A DNA stretch of 64,000 nucleotides, taken from positions 1-64,000 of the forward strand of contig NW_027506876.1 of NCBI RefSeq assembly GCF_052324685.1, read 5' to 3'. Shown piece after piece: positions 1-11,225 of this stretch (position 1 is the first letter of the stretch; every line of letters begins with the position of its first letter). The stretch comes from Brachyhypopomus gauderio. Taxonomy: Eukaryota > Chordata > Actinopteri > Gymnotiformes > Hypopomidae. A program made the position numbers and the translations under genes. Under the pieces are notes generated by a model. It ran no database searches. It was not told the origin of the DNA and saw only the letters and a list, made by a program, of their open reading frames with translations.

Positions 1-40
1 TACACGCGAAAGGTCCCTGGTTCGATACCAAGCAGAAACA
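1..40 (+). tRNA. tRNA-Val(TAC), 5' end outside window, A64
   Basis: Begins at anticodon base 34 and continues through position 73. A64 gives a C50-A64 mismatch in the T stem. Tail CTTCTTG. Confidence 0.85.
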
Positions 41-479
41 TGCTTCTTGATAGAATGGCAAACACACCACTGCTGTTTAGTGGTTTGTTGCCAGTGTAAA
101 GGCTATCAGGGAGCTCTTCCCTTTAGATCCTCAAAGTAAGCTGTCAGTCTCATGTGATAGATACAGGAATGTTCTAAATCGCCATGTACCTTGATAGCAG
201 TACTAATGCAGCCGGTTCAATCAAAATGAAACTCAGTGGAAACTTACCTGGTGCTTTGTCATGTTGTCTCCCAACGTAGAAAACTCATGCTACTCGGTTG
301 ATTTGTAGACATTTGTGTTATAAAGGGATCGAATGATGTCAACATTTGGGGTTTGGATGTGAATGTTTTGTCTTAAAGCAGAGTAGACCTACTGCTTAGC
401 CATTGTTGACATGATGACTTCCATGCTCTGATTGTATGAGGAAATGCCCACGAGAGATGTGCCCATTCAGACATGCAAG

Positions 480-552
480 GTTTCTGTAGTGTAGTGGTCA
501 TCACGTTCGCCTCACACGCGAAAGGTCCCTGGTTCGATACCAGGCAAAAACA
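480..552 (+). tRNA. tRNA-Val(CAC), A68 variant
   Basis: First full copy. Acceptor GTTTCTG pairs with CAAAAAC except C5-A68; D, anticodon (TTCGC/GCGAA) and T (CCTGG/CCAGG) stems pair; B box intact. TTTT at 557-560. Confidence 0.9.
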
Positions 553-991
553 TGCGTTTTGATAGAATGGCAAACACACCACTGCTGTTTAGTGGTTTGT
601 TGCCAGTGTAAAGGCTATCAGGGAGCTCTTCCCTTTAGATCCTCAAAGTAAGCTGTCAGTCTCATGTGATAGATACAGGAATGTTCTAAATCGCCATGTA
701 CCTTGATAGCAGTACTAATGCAGCCGGTTCAATCAAAATGAAAATCAGTGGAAACTTACCTGGTGCTTTGTCATGTTGTCTCCCAACGTAGAAAACTCAT
801 GCTACTCGGTTGATTTGTAGACGTTTGTGTTATAAAGGGATCGAATGATGTCAACATTTGGGGTTTGGATGTGAATGTTTTGTCTTAAAGCAGAGTAGAC
901 CTACTGCTTAGCCATTGTTGACATGATGACTTCCATGCTCTGATTGTATGAGGAAATGCCCACGAGAGATGTGCCCATTCAGACATGCAAG
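553..991. other. Representative inter-tRNA spacer (no gene seen)
   Basis: Typical of all spacers. In order after the tRNA: the tail that may hold a T run; a short stem-loop (571-599); a non-coding stretch with a TATAAA string; one TTTT (878-881) about 110 bp before the next tRNA; and a 5' flank ending CATGCAAG or CAAGCAAG at the tRNA start. Reading frames of about 60-80 codons on the minus strand overlap the tRNA and drift between copies, so they are not treated as genes. Confidence 0.85.
571..599 (+). other. Conserved stem-loop 3' of the tRNA (representative)
   Basis: CAAAC and CACT upstream pair with AGTGGTTTG downstream around a 7-nt loop GCTGTTT, with an ACAC bulge. It recurs about 18 nt after nearly every tRNA of the array; in 510-bp units the bulge is AC. 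There is no T tract after it, so it is not a simple terminator. Function unknown. Confidence 0.5.
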
Positions 992-1064
992 GTTTCTGTA
1001 GTGTAGTGGTCATCACGTTCGCCTCACACGCGAAAGGTCCCTGGTTCGATACCAGGCAAAAACA
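992..1064 (+). tRNA. tRNA-Val(CAC), A68 variant
   Basis: Same sequence as the copy at 480, including the C5-A68 mismatch and the TTTT tail GCGTTTTG found only in these two. Confidence 0.9.
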
Positions 1065-1503
1065 TGCGTTTTGATAGAATGGCAAACACACCACTGCTGT
1101 TTAGTGGTTTGTTGCCAGTGTAAAGGCCATCAGGGAGCTCTTCCCTTTAGATCCTCAAAGTAAGCTGTCAGTCTCATGTGATAGATACAGGAATGTTCTA
1201 AATCGCCATGTACCTTGATAGCAGTACTAATGCAGCCGGTTCAATCAAAATGAAACTCAGTGGAAACTTACCTGGTGCTTTGTCGTGTTGTCTCCCAACG
1301 TAGAAAACTCATGCTACTCGGTTGATTTGTAGACGTTTGTGTTATAAAGGGATCGAATGATGTCAACATTTGGGGTTTGGATGTGAATGTTTTGTCTTAA
1401 AGCAGAGTAGACCTACTGCTTAGCCATTGTTGACATGATGACTTCCATGCTCTGATTGTATGAGGAAATGCCCACGAGAGATGTGCCCATTCCGACATGC
1501 AAG

Positions 1504-1576
1504 GTTTCTGTAGTGTAGTGGTCATCACGTTCGCCTCACACGCGAAAGGTCCCTGGTTCGATACCAGGCAGAAACA
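1504..1576 (+). tRNA. tRNA-Val(CAC), intact
   Basis: Acceptor GTTTCTG/CAGAAAC and all other stems pair; U8, U33, C56 kept. Reference CAC sequence of the array. Tail CTTCTTG; following spacer lacks one CA (510-bp unit). Confidence 0.95.
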
Positions 1577-2013
1577 TGCTTCTTGATAGAATGACAAACA
1601 CCACTGCTGTTTAGTGGTTTGTTGCCAGTGTAAAGGCTATCAGGGAGCTCTTCCCTTTAGATCCTCAAAGTAAGCTGTCAGTCTCATGTGATCGATACAG
1701 GAATGTTCTAAATCGCCATGTACCTTGATAGCAGTACTAATGCAGCCGGTTCAATCAAAATGAAACTCAGTGGAAACTTGCCTGGTGCTTTGTCATGTTG
1801 TCTCCCAACGTAGAAAACTCATGCTACTCGGTTGATTTGTAGACGTTTGTGTTATAAAGGGATCGAATGATGTCAACATTTGGGGTTTGGATGTGAATGT
1901 TTTGTCTTAAAGCAGAGTAGACCTACTGCTTAGCCATTGTTGACATGATGACTTCCATGCTCTGATTGTATGAGGAAATGCCCACAAGAGATGTGCCCAT
2001 TCAGACATGCAAG

Positions 2014-2086
2014 GTTTCTGTAGTGTAGTGGTCATCACGTTCGCCTCACACGCGAAAGGTCCCTGGTTCGATACCAGGCAGAAACA
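2014..2086 (+). tRNA. tRNA-Val(CAC), intact
   Basis: Identical to the copy at 1504; 5' flank has the private marker CCACAAGAG shared with copies at 16342 and 18898. Tail CTTCTTG. Confidence 0.95.
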
Positions 2087-2523
2087 TGCTTCTTGATAGA
2101 ATGACAAACACCACTGCTGTTTAGTGGTTTGTTGCCAGTGTAAAGGCTATCAGGGAGCTCTTCCCTTTAGATCCTCAAAGTAAGCTGTCAGTATCATGTG
2201 ATCGATACAGGAATGTTCTAAATCGCCGCGTACCTTGATAGCAGTACTAATGCAGCCGGTTCAATCAAAATGAAACTCAGTGGAAACTTGCCTGGTGCTT
2301 TGTCATGTTGTCTCCCAACGTAGAAAACTCATGCTACTCGGTTGATTTGTAGACGTTTGTGTTATAAAGGGATCGAATGATGTCAACATTTGGGGTTTGG
2401 ATGTGAATGTTTTGTCTTAAAGCAGAGTAGACCTACTGCTTAGCCATTGTTGACATGATGACTTCCATGCTCTGATTGTATGAGGAAATGCCCACGAGAG
2501 ATGTGCCCATTCAGACAAGCAAG

Positions 2524-2596
2524 GTTTCTGTAGTGTAGTGGTCATCACTTTCGCCTTACACGCGAAAGGTCCCTGGTTCGATACCAAGCAGAAACA
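2524..2596 (+). tRNA. tRNA-Val(TAC), T26/A64 variant
   Basis: TAC on the same body; T at position 26 and C50-A64 mismatch in the T stem. Tail CTTCTTG. Confidence 0.87.
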
Positions 2597-3042
2597 TGCT
2601 TCTTGATAGAATGGCAAACACACCACTGCTGTTTAGTGGTTTGTTGCCAGTGTAAAGGCTATCAGGGAGCTCTTCCCTTTAGATCCTCAAAGTAAGCTGT
2701 CAGTCTCATGTGATAGATACAGGAATGTTCTAAATCGCCATGTACCTTGATAGCAGTACTAATGCAGCCGCTTCAATCAAAATGAAACTCAGTGGAAACT
2801 TACCTGGTGCTTTGTCATGTTGTCTCCCAACGTAGAAAACTCATGCTACTCGGTTGATTTGTAGACGTTTGTGTTATAAAGGGATCGAATGATGTCAACA
2901 TTTGGGGTTTGGATGTGAATGTTTTGTCTTAAAGCAGAGTAGACCTACTGCTTAGCCATTGTTGACATGATGACTTCCATGCTCTGATTGTATGAGGAAA
3001 TGCCCACGAGAGATGTGCCCATTCAGACAGGCAAGGTTTCTG

Positions 3043-3053
3043 TAGTGTAGTGG
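3043..3053 (+). promoter_or_regulatory. Pol III A box (representative, intact TAC copy)
   Basis: TAGTGTAGTGG at tRNA positions 8-19 fits the eukaryotic A-box pattern TRGYNNANNNGG. Present in nearly all copies; one class reads TAGTCTAGTGG. Confidence 0.85.
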
Positions 3054-3086
3054 TCATCACGTTCGCCTTACACGCGAAAGGTCCCT

Positions 3087-3097
3087 GGTTCGATACC
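3087..3097 (+). promoter_or_regulatory. Pol III B box (representative, intact TAC copy)
   Basis: GGTTCGATACC at tRNA positions 52-62 matches the TFIIIC-bound consensus GGTTCGANNCC. Variants in the array: GGTTTGATACC (T56), GTTTCGATACC (T53) and AGTTCGATACC (A52). Confidence 0.88.
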
Positions 3098-3547
3098 AGG
3101 CAGAAACATGCTTCTTGATAGAATGACAAACACACCACTGCTGTTTAGTGGTTTGTTGCCAGTGTAAAGGCTATCAGGGAGCTCTTCCCTTTAGATCCTC
3201 AAAGTAAGCTGTCAGTCTCATGTGATAGATACAGGAATGTTCTAAATCGCCATGTACCTTGATAGCAGTACTAATGCAGCCGGTTCAATCAAAATGAAAC
3301 TCAGTGGAAACTTACCTGGTGCTTTGTCATGTTGTCTCCCAACGTAGAAAACTCATGCTACTCGGTTGATTTGTAGACGTTTGTGTTATAAAGGTATCGA
3401 ATGATGTCAACATTTGGTGTATGGATGTGAATGTTTTGTCTTAAAGCAGAGTAGACCTACTGCTTAGCCATTGTTGACATGATGACTTCCATGCTCTGAT
3501 TGTATGAGAAAATGCCCACGAGAGATGTGCCCATTCAGTCAAGCAAG

Positions 3548-3620
3548 GTTTCTGTAGTCTAGTGGTCATCACGTTCGCCTTACATGCGAAAGGTCCCTGG
3601 TTTGATACCAGGCAGAAACA
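3548..3620 (+). tRNA. tRNA-Val(TAC), C12/T38/T56 variant
   Basis: C12 opposes C23 in the D stem; T56 replaces the invariant C of the T loop and B box and breaks the G19-C56 contact. Tail CTTCTTG. Likely impaired. Confidence 0.75.
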
Positions 3621-4059
3621 TGCTTCTTGATAGAATGACAAACACACCACTGCTGTTTAGTGGTTTGTTGCCAGTGTAAAGGCTATCAGGGAGCTCTTCC
3701 CTTTAGATCCTCAAAGTAAGCTGTCAGTCTCATGTGATAGATACAGGAATGTTCTAAATCGCCATGTACCTTGATAGCAGTACTAATGCAGCCGGTTCAA
3801 TCAAAATGAAACTCAGTGGAAACTTACCTGGTGCTTTGTCATGTTGTCTCCCAACGTAGAAAACTCATGCTACTCGGTTGATTTGTAGACGTTTGTGTTA
3901 TAAAGGTATCGAATGATGTCAACATTTGGTGTATGGATGTGAATGTTTTGTCTTAAAGCAGAGTAGACCTACTGCTTAGCCATTGTTGACATGATGACTT
4001 CCATGCTCTGATTGTATGAGAAAATGCCCACGAGAGATGTGCCCATTCAGTCAAGCAAG

Positions 4060-4132
4060 GTTTCTGTAGTCTAGTGGTCATCACGTTCGCCTTACATGCG
4101 AAAGGTCCCTGGTTTGATACCAGGCAAAAACA
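4060..4132 (+). tRNA. tRNA-Val(TAC), C12/T38/T56/A68 variant
   Basis: As the copy at 3548 plus the C5-A68 acceptor mismatch. T5 run at 4136-4140. Confidence 0.73.
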
Positions 4133-4135
4133 TGC

Positions 4136-4140
4136 TTTTT
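4136..4140 (+). terminator. Pol III T5 terminator (representative)
   Basis: TTTTT four bases after the tRNA 3' end. The same run follows 22 copies (stated in their entries); two further copies have TTTT. All others read CTTCTTG or a close variant here and have no T4 run until the TTTT about 325 bp downstream. Confidence 0.7.
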
Positions 4141-4571
4141 GATAGAATGGCAAACACACCACTGCTGTTTAGTGGTTTGTTGCCAGTGTAAAGGCTATCA
4201 GGGAGCTCTTCCCTTTAGATCCTCAAAGTAAGCTGTCAGTCTCATGTGATAGATACAGGAATGTTCTAAATCGCCATGTACCTTGATAGCAGTACTAATG
4301 CAGCCGGTTCAATCAAAATGAAACTCAGTGGAAACTTACCTGGTGCTTTGTCATGTTGTCTCCCAACGTAGAAAACTCATGCTACTCGGTTGATTTGTAG
4401 ACGTTTGTGTTATAAAGGTATCGAATGATGTCAACATTTGGTGTTTGGATGTGAATGTTTTGTCTTAAAGCAGAGTAGACCTACTGCTTAGCCATTGTCG
4501 ACATGATGACTTTCATGCTCTGATTGTATGAGGAAATGCCCACGAGAGATGTGCCCATTTAGACATGCAAG

Positions 4572-4644
4572 GTTTCTGTAGTGTAGTGGTCATCACGTTC
4601 GCCTTACACGCGACAGGTCCCTGGTTTGATACCATGCAGAAACA
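4572..4644 (+). tRNA. tRNA-Val(TAC), C43/T56/T64 variant
   Basis: Mismatches T27-C43 (anticodon stem) and C50-T64 (T stem), plus T56 in the B box. T5 run after the 3' end. Confidence 0.73.
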
Positions 4645-5083
4645 TGCTTTTTGATAGAATGGCAAACACACCACTGCTGTTTAGTGGTTTGTTGCCAGTG
4701 TAAAGGCTATCAGGGAGCTCTTCCCTTTAGGTCCTCAAAGTAAGCTGTCAGTCTCATGTGATAGATACAGGAATGTTCTAAATCGCCATGTACCTTGATA
4801 GCAGTACTAATGCAGCCGCTTCAATCAAAATGAAACTCAGTGGAAACTTACCTGGTGCTTTGTCATGTTGTCTCCCAACGTAGAAAACTCATGCTACTCG
4901 GTTGATTTGTAGACGTTTGTGTTATAAAGGGATCGAATGATGTCAACATTTGGGGTTTGGATGTGAATGTTTTGTCTTAAAGCAGAGTAGACCTACTGCT
5001 TAGCCATTGTTGACATGATGACTTCCATGCTCTGATTGTATGAGGAAATGCCCACGAGAGATGTGCCCATTCAGACAGGCAAG

Positions 5084-5156
5084 GTTTCTGTAGTGTAGTG
5101 GTCATCACGTTCGCCTTACACGCGAAAGGTCCCTGGTTCGATACCAGGCAGAAACA
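5084..5156 (+). tRNA. tRNA-Val(TAC), intact
   Basis: Matches the copy at 3036, with the same 5' flank GACAGGCAAG. Tail CTTCTTG. Confidence 0.95.
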
Positions 5157-5595
5157 TGCTTCTTGATAGAATGACAAACACACCACTGCTGTTTAGTGGT
5201 TTGTTGCCAGTGTAAAGGCTATCAGGGAGCTCTTCCCTTTAGATCCTCAAAGTAAGCTGTCAGTCTCATGTGATAGATACAGGAATGTTCTAAATCGCCA
5301 TGTACCTTGATAGCAGTACTAATGCAGCCGGTTCAATCAAAATGAAACTCAGTGGAAACTTACCTGGTGCTTTGTCATGTTGTCTCCCAACGTAGAAAAC
5401 TCATGCTACTCGGTTGATTTGTAGACGTTTGTGTTATAAAGGTATCGAATGATGTCAACATTTGGTGTATGGATGTGAATGTTTTGTCTTAAAGCAGAGT
5501 AGACCTACTGCTTAGCCATTGTTGACATGATGACTTCCATGCTCTGATTGTATGAGAAAATGCCCACGAGAGATGTGCCCATTCAGTCAAGCAAG

Positions 5596-5668
5596 GTTTC
5601 TGTAGTCTAGTGGTCATCACGTTCGCCTTACATGCGAAAGGTCCCTGGTTTGATACCAGGCAAAAACA
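5596..5668 (+). tRNA. tRNA-Val(TAC), C12/T38/T56/A68 variant
   Basis: D-stem, B-box and acceptor changes as at 4060; T5 tail. Twin at 12248 (offset 6652). Confidence 0.73.
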
Positions 5669-6107
5669 TGCTTTTTGATAGAATGGCAAACACACCACTG
5701 CTGTTTAGTGGTTTGTTGCCAGTGTAAAGGCTATCAGGGAGCTCTTCCCTTTAGATCCTCAAAGTAAGCTGTCAGTCTCATGTGATAGATACAGGAATGT
5801 TCTAAATCGCCATGTACCTTGATAGCAGTACTAATGCAGCCGGTTCAATCAAAATGAAACTCAGTGGAAACTTACCTGGTGCTTTGTCATGTTGTCTCCC
5901 AACGTAGAAAACTCATGCTACTCGGTTGATTTGTAGACGTTTGTGTTATAAAGGTATCGAATGATGTCAACATTTGGTGTTTGGATGTGAATGTTTTGTC
6001 TTAAAGCAGAGTAGACCTACTGCTTAGCCATTGTCGACATGATGACTTTCATGCTCTGATTGTATGAGGAAATGCCCACGAGAGATGTGCCCATTTAGAC
6101 ATGCAAG

Positions 6108-6180
6108 GTTTCTGTAGTGTAGTGGTCATCACGTTCGCCTTACACGCGACAGGTCCCTGGTTTGATACCATGCAGAAACA
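6108..6180 (+). tRNA. tRNA-Val(TAC), C43/T56/T64 variant
   Basis: Same variant as 4572, 1536 bp away; twin at 12760. T5 tail. Confidence 0.73.
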
Positions 6181-6619
6181 TGCTTTTTGATAGAATGGCA
6201 AACACACCACTGCTGTTTAGTGGTTTGTTGCCAGTGTAAAGGCTATCAGGGAGCTCTTCCCTTTAGGTCCTCAAAGTAAGCTGTCAGTCTCATGTGATAG
6301 ATACAGGAATGTTCTAAATCGCCATGTACCTTGATAGCAGTACTAATGCAGCCGCTTCAATCAAAATGAAACTCAGTGGAAACTTACCTGGTGCTTTGTC
6401 ATGTTGTCTCCCAACGTAGAAAACTCATGCTACTCGGTTGATTTGTAGACGTTTGTGTTATAAAGGGATCGAATGATGTCAACATTTGGGGTTTGGATGT
6501 GAATGTTTTGTCTTAAAGCAGAGTAGACCTACTGCTTAGCCATTGTTGACATGATGACTTCCATGCTCTGATTGTATGAGGAAATGCCCACGAGAGATGT
6601 GCCCATTCAGACAGGCAAG

Positions 6620-6692
6620 GTTTCTGTAGTGTAGTGGTCATCACGTTCGCCTTACACGCGAAAGGTCCCTGGTTCGATACCAGGCAGAAACA
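6620..6692 (+). tRNA. tRNA-Val(TAC), intact
   Basis: All stems pair; twin at 13272. Tail CTTCTTG. Confidence 0.95.
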
Positions 6693-7131
6693 TGCTTCTT
6701 GATAGAATGACAAACACACCACTGCTGTTTAGTGGTTTGTTGCCAGTGTAAAGGCTATCAGGGAGCTCTTCCCTTTAGATCCTCAAAGTAAGCTGTCAGT
6801 CTCATGTGATAGATACAGGAATGTTCTAAATCGCCATGTACCTTGATAGCAGTACTAATGCAGCCGGTTCAATCAAAATGAAACTCAGTGGAAACTTACC
6901 TGGTGCTTTGTCATGTTGTCTCCCAACGTAGAAAACTCATGCTACTCGGTTGATTTGTAGACGTTTGTGTTATAAAGGTATCGAATGATGTCAACATTTG
7001 GTGTATGGATGTGAATGTTTTGTCTTAAAGCAGAGTAGACCTACTGCTTAGCCATTGTTGACATGATGACTTCCATGCTCTGATTGTATGAGAAAATGCC
7101 CACGAGAGATGTGCCCATTCAGTCAAGCAAG

Positions 7132-7204
7132 GTTTCTGTAGTCTAGTGGTCATCACGTTCGCCTTACATGCGAAAGGTCCCTGGTTTGATACCAGGCAGA
7201 AACA
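7132..7204 (+). tRNA. tRNA-Val(TAC), C12/T38/T56 variant
   Basis: C12-C23 mismatch and T56; acceptor intact. Twin at 13784. Tail CTTCTTG. Confidence 0.75.
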
Positions 7205-7643
7205 TGCTTCTTGATAGAATGACAAACACACCACTGCTGTTTAGTGGTTTGTTGCCAGTGTAAAGGCTATCAGGGAGCTCTTCCCTTTAGATCCTCAAAG
7301 TAAGCTGTCAGTCTCATGTGATAGATACAGGAATGTTCTAAATCGCCATGTACCTTGATAGCAGTACTAATGCAGCCGGTTCAATCAAAATGAAACTCAG
7401 TGGAAACTTACCTGGTGCTTTGTCATGTTGTCTCCCAACGTAGAAAACTCATGCTACTCGGTTGATTTGTAGACGTTTGTGTTATAAAGGTATCGAATGA
7501 TGTCAACATTTGGTGTATGGATGTGAATGTTTTGTCTTAAAGCAGAGTAGACCTACTGCTTAGCCATTGTTGACATGATGACTTCCATGCTCTGATTGTA
7601 TGAGAAAATGCCCACGAGAGATGTGCCCATTCAGTCAAGCAAG

Positions 7644-7716
7644 GTTTCTGTAGTCTAGTGGTCATCACGTTCGCCTTACATGCGAAAGGTCCCTGGTTTG
7701 ATACCAGGCAAAAACA
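7644..7716 (+). tRNA. tRNA-Val(TAC), C12/T38/T56/A68 variant
   Basis: As 4060; twin at 14296. T5 tail. Confidence 0.73.
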
Positions 7717-8155
7717 TGCTTTTTGATAGAATGGCAAACACACCACTGCTGTTTAGTGGTTTGTTGCCAGTGTAAAGGCTATCAGGGAGCTCTTCCCTTT
7801 AGATCCTCAAAGTAAGCTGTCAGTCTCATGTGATAGATACAGGAATGTTCTAAATCGCCATGTACCTTGATAGCAGTACTAATGCAGCCGGTTCAATCAA
7901 AATGAAACTCAGTGGAAACTTACCTGGTGCTTTGTCATGTTGTCTCCCAACGTAGAAAACTCATGCTACTCGGTTGATTTGTAGACGTTTGTGTTATAAA
8001 GGTATCGAATGATGTCAACATTTGGTGTTTGGATGTGAATGTTTTGTCTTAAAGCAGAGTAGACCTACTGCTTAGCCATTGTCGACATGATGACTTCCAT
8101 GCTCTGATTGTATGAGGAAATGCCCACGAGAGATGTGCCCATTTAGACATGCAAG

Positions 8156-8228
8156 GTTTCTGTAGTGTAGTGGTCATCACGTTCGCCTTACACGCGACAG
8201 GTCCCTGGTTCGATACCATGCAGAAACA
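8156..8228 (+). tRNA. tRNA-Val(TAC), C43/T64 variant
   Basis: Like the copy at 6108 but with C56 and the B box intact; T27-C43 and C50-T64 mismatches remain. T5 tail. Twin at 14808. Confidence 0.82.
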
Positions 8229-8667
8229 TGCTTTTTGATAGAATGGCAAACACACCACTGCTGTTTAGTGGTTTGTTGCCAGTGTAAAGGCTATCAGGGA
8301 GCTCTTCCCTTTAGGTCCTCAAAGTAAGCTGTCAGTCTCATGTGATAGATACAGGAATGTTCTAAATCGCCATGTACCTTGATAGCAGTACTAATGCAGC
8401 CGGTTCAATCAAAATGAAACTCAGTGGAAACTTACCTTGTGCTTTGTCATGTTGTCTCCCAACGTAGAAAACTCATGCTACTCGGTTGATTTGTAGACGT
8501 TTGTGTTATAAAGGGATCGAATGATGTCAACATTTGGGGTTTGGATGTGAATGTTTTGTCTTAAAGCAGAGTAGACCTACTGCTTAGCCATTGTTGACAT
8601 GATGACTTCCATGCTCTGATTGTATGAGGACATGCCCACGAGAGATGTGCCCATTCAGACAAGCAAG

Positions 8668-8740
8668 GTTTCTGTAGTGTAGTGGTCATCACGTTCGCCT
8701 TACACGCGAAAGGTCCCTGGTTCGATACCAGGCAGAAACA
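8668..8740 (+). tRNA. tRNA-Val(TAC), intact
   Basis: All stems pair; 5' flank marker GAGGACATG. Twin at 15320. Tail CTTCTTG. Confidence 0.95.
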
Positions 8741-9179
8741 TGCTTCTTGATAGAATGACAAACACACCACTGCTGTTTAGTGGTTTGTTGCCAGTGTAAA
8801 GGCTATCAGGGAGCTCTTCCCTTTAGGTCCTCAAAGTAAGCTGTCAGTCTCATGTGATAGATACAGGAATGTTCTAAATCGCCATGTACCTTGATAGCAG
8901 TACTAATGCAGCCGGTTCAATCAAAATGAAACTCAGTGGAAACTTACCTGGTGCTTTGTCATGTTGTCTCCCAACGTAGAAAACTCATGCTACTCGGTTG
9001 ATTTGTAGACGTTTGTGTTATAAAGGGATCGAATGATGTCAACATTTGGGGTTTGGATGTGAATGTTTTGTCTTAAAGCAGAGTAGACCTACTGCTTAGC
9101 CATTGTTGACATGATGACTTCCATGCTCTGATTGTATGAGGACATGCCCACGAGAGATGTGCCCATTCAGACAAGCAAG

Positions 9180-9252
9180 GTTTCTGTAGTGTAGTGGTCA
9201 TCACGTTCGCCTTACACGCGAAAGGTCCCTGGTTCGATACCAGGCAGAAACA
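9180..9252 (+). tRNA. tRNA-Val(TAC), intact
   Basis: As 8668 with the same GAGGACATG flank; 510-bp unit. Twin at 15832. Confidence 0.95.
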
Positions 9253-9689
9253 TGCTTCTTGATAGAATGACAAACACCACTGCTGTTTAGTGGTTTGTTG
9301 CCAGTGTAAAGGCTATCAGGGAGCTCTTCCCTTTAGGTCCTCAAAGTAAGCTGTCAGTCTCATGTGATAGATACAGGAATGTTCTAAATCGCCATGTACC
9401 TTGATAGCAGTACTAATGCAGCCGCTTCAATCAAAATGAAACTCAGTGGAAACTTACCTGGTGCTTTGTCATGTTGTCTCCCAACGTAGAAAACTCATGC
9501 TACTCGGTTGATTTGTAGACGTTTGTGTTATAAAGGGATCGAATGATGTCAACATTTGGGGTTTGGATGTGAATGTTTTGTCTTAAAGCAGAGTAGACCT
9601 ACTGCTTAGCCATTGTTGACATGATGACTTCCATGCTCTGATTGTATGAGGAAATGCCCACGAGAGATGTGCCCATTCAGACAGGCAAG

Positions 9690-9762
9690 GTTTCTGTAGT
9701 GTAGTGGTCATCACGTTCGCCTTACACGCGAAAGGTCCCTGGTTCGATACCAGGCAGAAACA
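9690..9762 (+). tRNA. tRNA-Val(TAC), intact
   Basis: All stems pair; 5' flank GACAGGCAAG. Tail CTTCTTG. Confidence 0.95.
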
Positions 9763-10201
9763 TGCTTCTTGATAGAATGACAAACACACCACTGCTGTTT
9801 AGTGGTTTGTTGCCAGTGTAAAGGCTATCAGGGAGCTCTTCCCTTTAGATCCTCAAAGTAAGCTGTCAGTCTCATGTGATAGATACAGGAATGTTCTAAA
9901 TCGCCATGTACCTTGATAGCAGTACTAATGCAGCCGGTTCAATCAAAATGAAACTCAGTGGAAACTTACCTGGTGCTTTGTCATGTTGTCTCCCAACGTA
10001 GAAAACTCATGCTACTCGGTTGATTTGTAGACGTTTGTGTTATAAAGGTATCGAATGATGTCAACATTTGGTGTATGGATGTGAATGTTTTGTCTTAAAG
10101 CAGAGTAGACCTACTGCTTAGCCATTGTTGACATGATGACTTCCATGCTCTGATTGTATGAGAAAATGCCCACGAGAGATGTGCCCATTCAGTCAAGCAA
10201 G

Positions 10202-10274
10202 GTTTCTGTAGTCTAGTGGTCATCACGTTCGCCTTACATGCGAAAGGTCCCTGGTTTGATACCAGGCAGAAACA
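10202..10274 (+). tRNA. tRNA-Val(TAC), C12/T38/T56 variant
   Basis: D-stem C12-C23 mismatch and B-box T56. Tail CTTCTTG. Confidence 0.75.
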
Positions 10275-10713
10275 TGCTTCTTGATAGAATGACAAACACA
10301 CCACTGCTGTTTAGTGGTTTGTTGCCAGTGTAAAGGCTATCAGGGAGCTCTTCCCTTTAGATCCTCAAAGTAAGCTGTCAGTCTCATGTGATAGATACAG
10401 GAATGTTCTAAATCGCCATGTACCTTGATAGCAGTACTAATGCAGCCGGTTCAATCAAAATGAAACTCAGTGGAAACTTACCTGGTGCTTTGTCATGTTG
10501 TCTCCCAACGTAGAAAACTCATGCTACTCGGTTGATTTGTAGACGTTTGTGTTATAAAGGTATCGAATGATGTCAACATTTGGTGTATGGATGTGAATGT
10601 TTTGTCTTAAAGCAGAGTAGACCTACTGCTTAGCCATTGTTGACATGATGACTTCCATGCTCTGATTGTATGAGAAAATGCCCACGAGAGATGTGCCCAT
10701 TCAGTCAAGCAAG

Positions 10714-10786
10714 GTTTCTGTAGTCTAGTGGTCATCACGTTCGCCTTACATGCGAAAGGTCCCTGGTTTGATACCAGGCAAAAACA
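10714..10786 (+). tRNA. tRNA-Val(TAC), C12/T38/T56/A68 variant
   Basis: Adds the C5-A68 acceptor mismatch to the preceding variant; T5 tail. Confidence 0.73.
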
Positions 10787-11225
10787 TGCTTTTTGATAGA
10801 ATGGCAAACACACCACTGCTGTTTAGTGGTTTGTTGCCAGTGTAAAGGCTATCAGGGAGCTCTTCCCTTTAGATCCTCAAAGTAAGCTGTCAGTCTCATG
10901 TGATAGATACAGGAATGTTCTAAATCGCCATGTACCTTGATAGCAGTACTAATGCAGCCGGTTCAATCAAAATGAAACTCAGTGGAAACTTACCTGGTGC
11001 TTTGTCATGTTGTCTCCCAACGTAGAAAACTCATGCTACTCGGTTGATTTGTAGACGTTTGTGTTATAAAGGTATCGAATGATGTCAACATTTGGTGTTT
11101 GGATGTGAATGTTTTGTCTTAAAGCAGAGTAGACCTACTGCTTAGCCATTGTCGACATGATGACTTCCATGCTCTGATTGTATGAGGAAATGCCCACGAG
11201 AGATGTGCCCATTTAGACATGCAAG

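Larger units (their letters stand above)
3036..3108 (+). tRNA. tRNA-Val(TAC), intact
   Basis: Differs from the intact CAC copy only at base 34 (T for C). All stems and both promoter boxes intact. Tail CTTCTTG. Reference TAC sequence. Confidence 0.95.
5470..9317. repeat. Segmental duplication, copy 1 (offset 6652 bp)
   Basis: The series of marked tRNA variants from the copy at 5596 to the copy at 9180 recurs in the same order and spacing 6652 bp (13 units) downstream. Edges were placed where flanking markers diverge; within the block only a few single-base differences were noticed. Confidence 0.8.

Noticed and set aside
240-290. U1 snRNA gene fragment in the spacer
   Set aside because: Only about 10 bases (ACTTACCTGG) match the U1 5' end; the following sequence is unrelated.
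310-340. TATAAAG as a pol II promoter in each unit
   Set aside because: A single short AT-rich match with no downstream gene; the tRNA uses internal A and B boxes.
373-582. Recurrent 66-80 codon minus-strand frame (MVCLPFYQ... type) in most units
   Set aside because: It is antisense to the tRNA and its 5' flank, varies with tRNA substitutions, is lost in several units, and resembles no protein. Repetition alone explains its recurrence.
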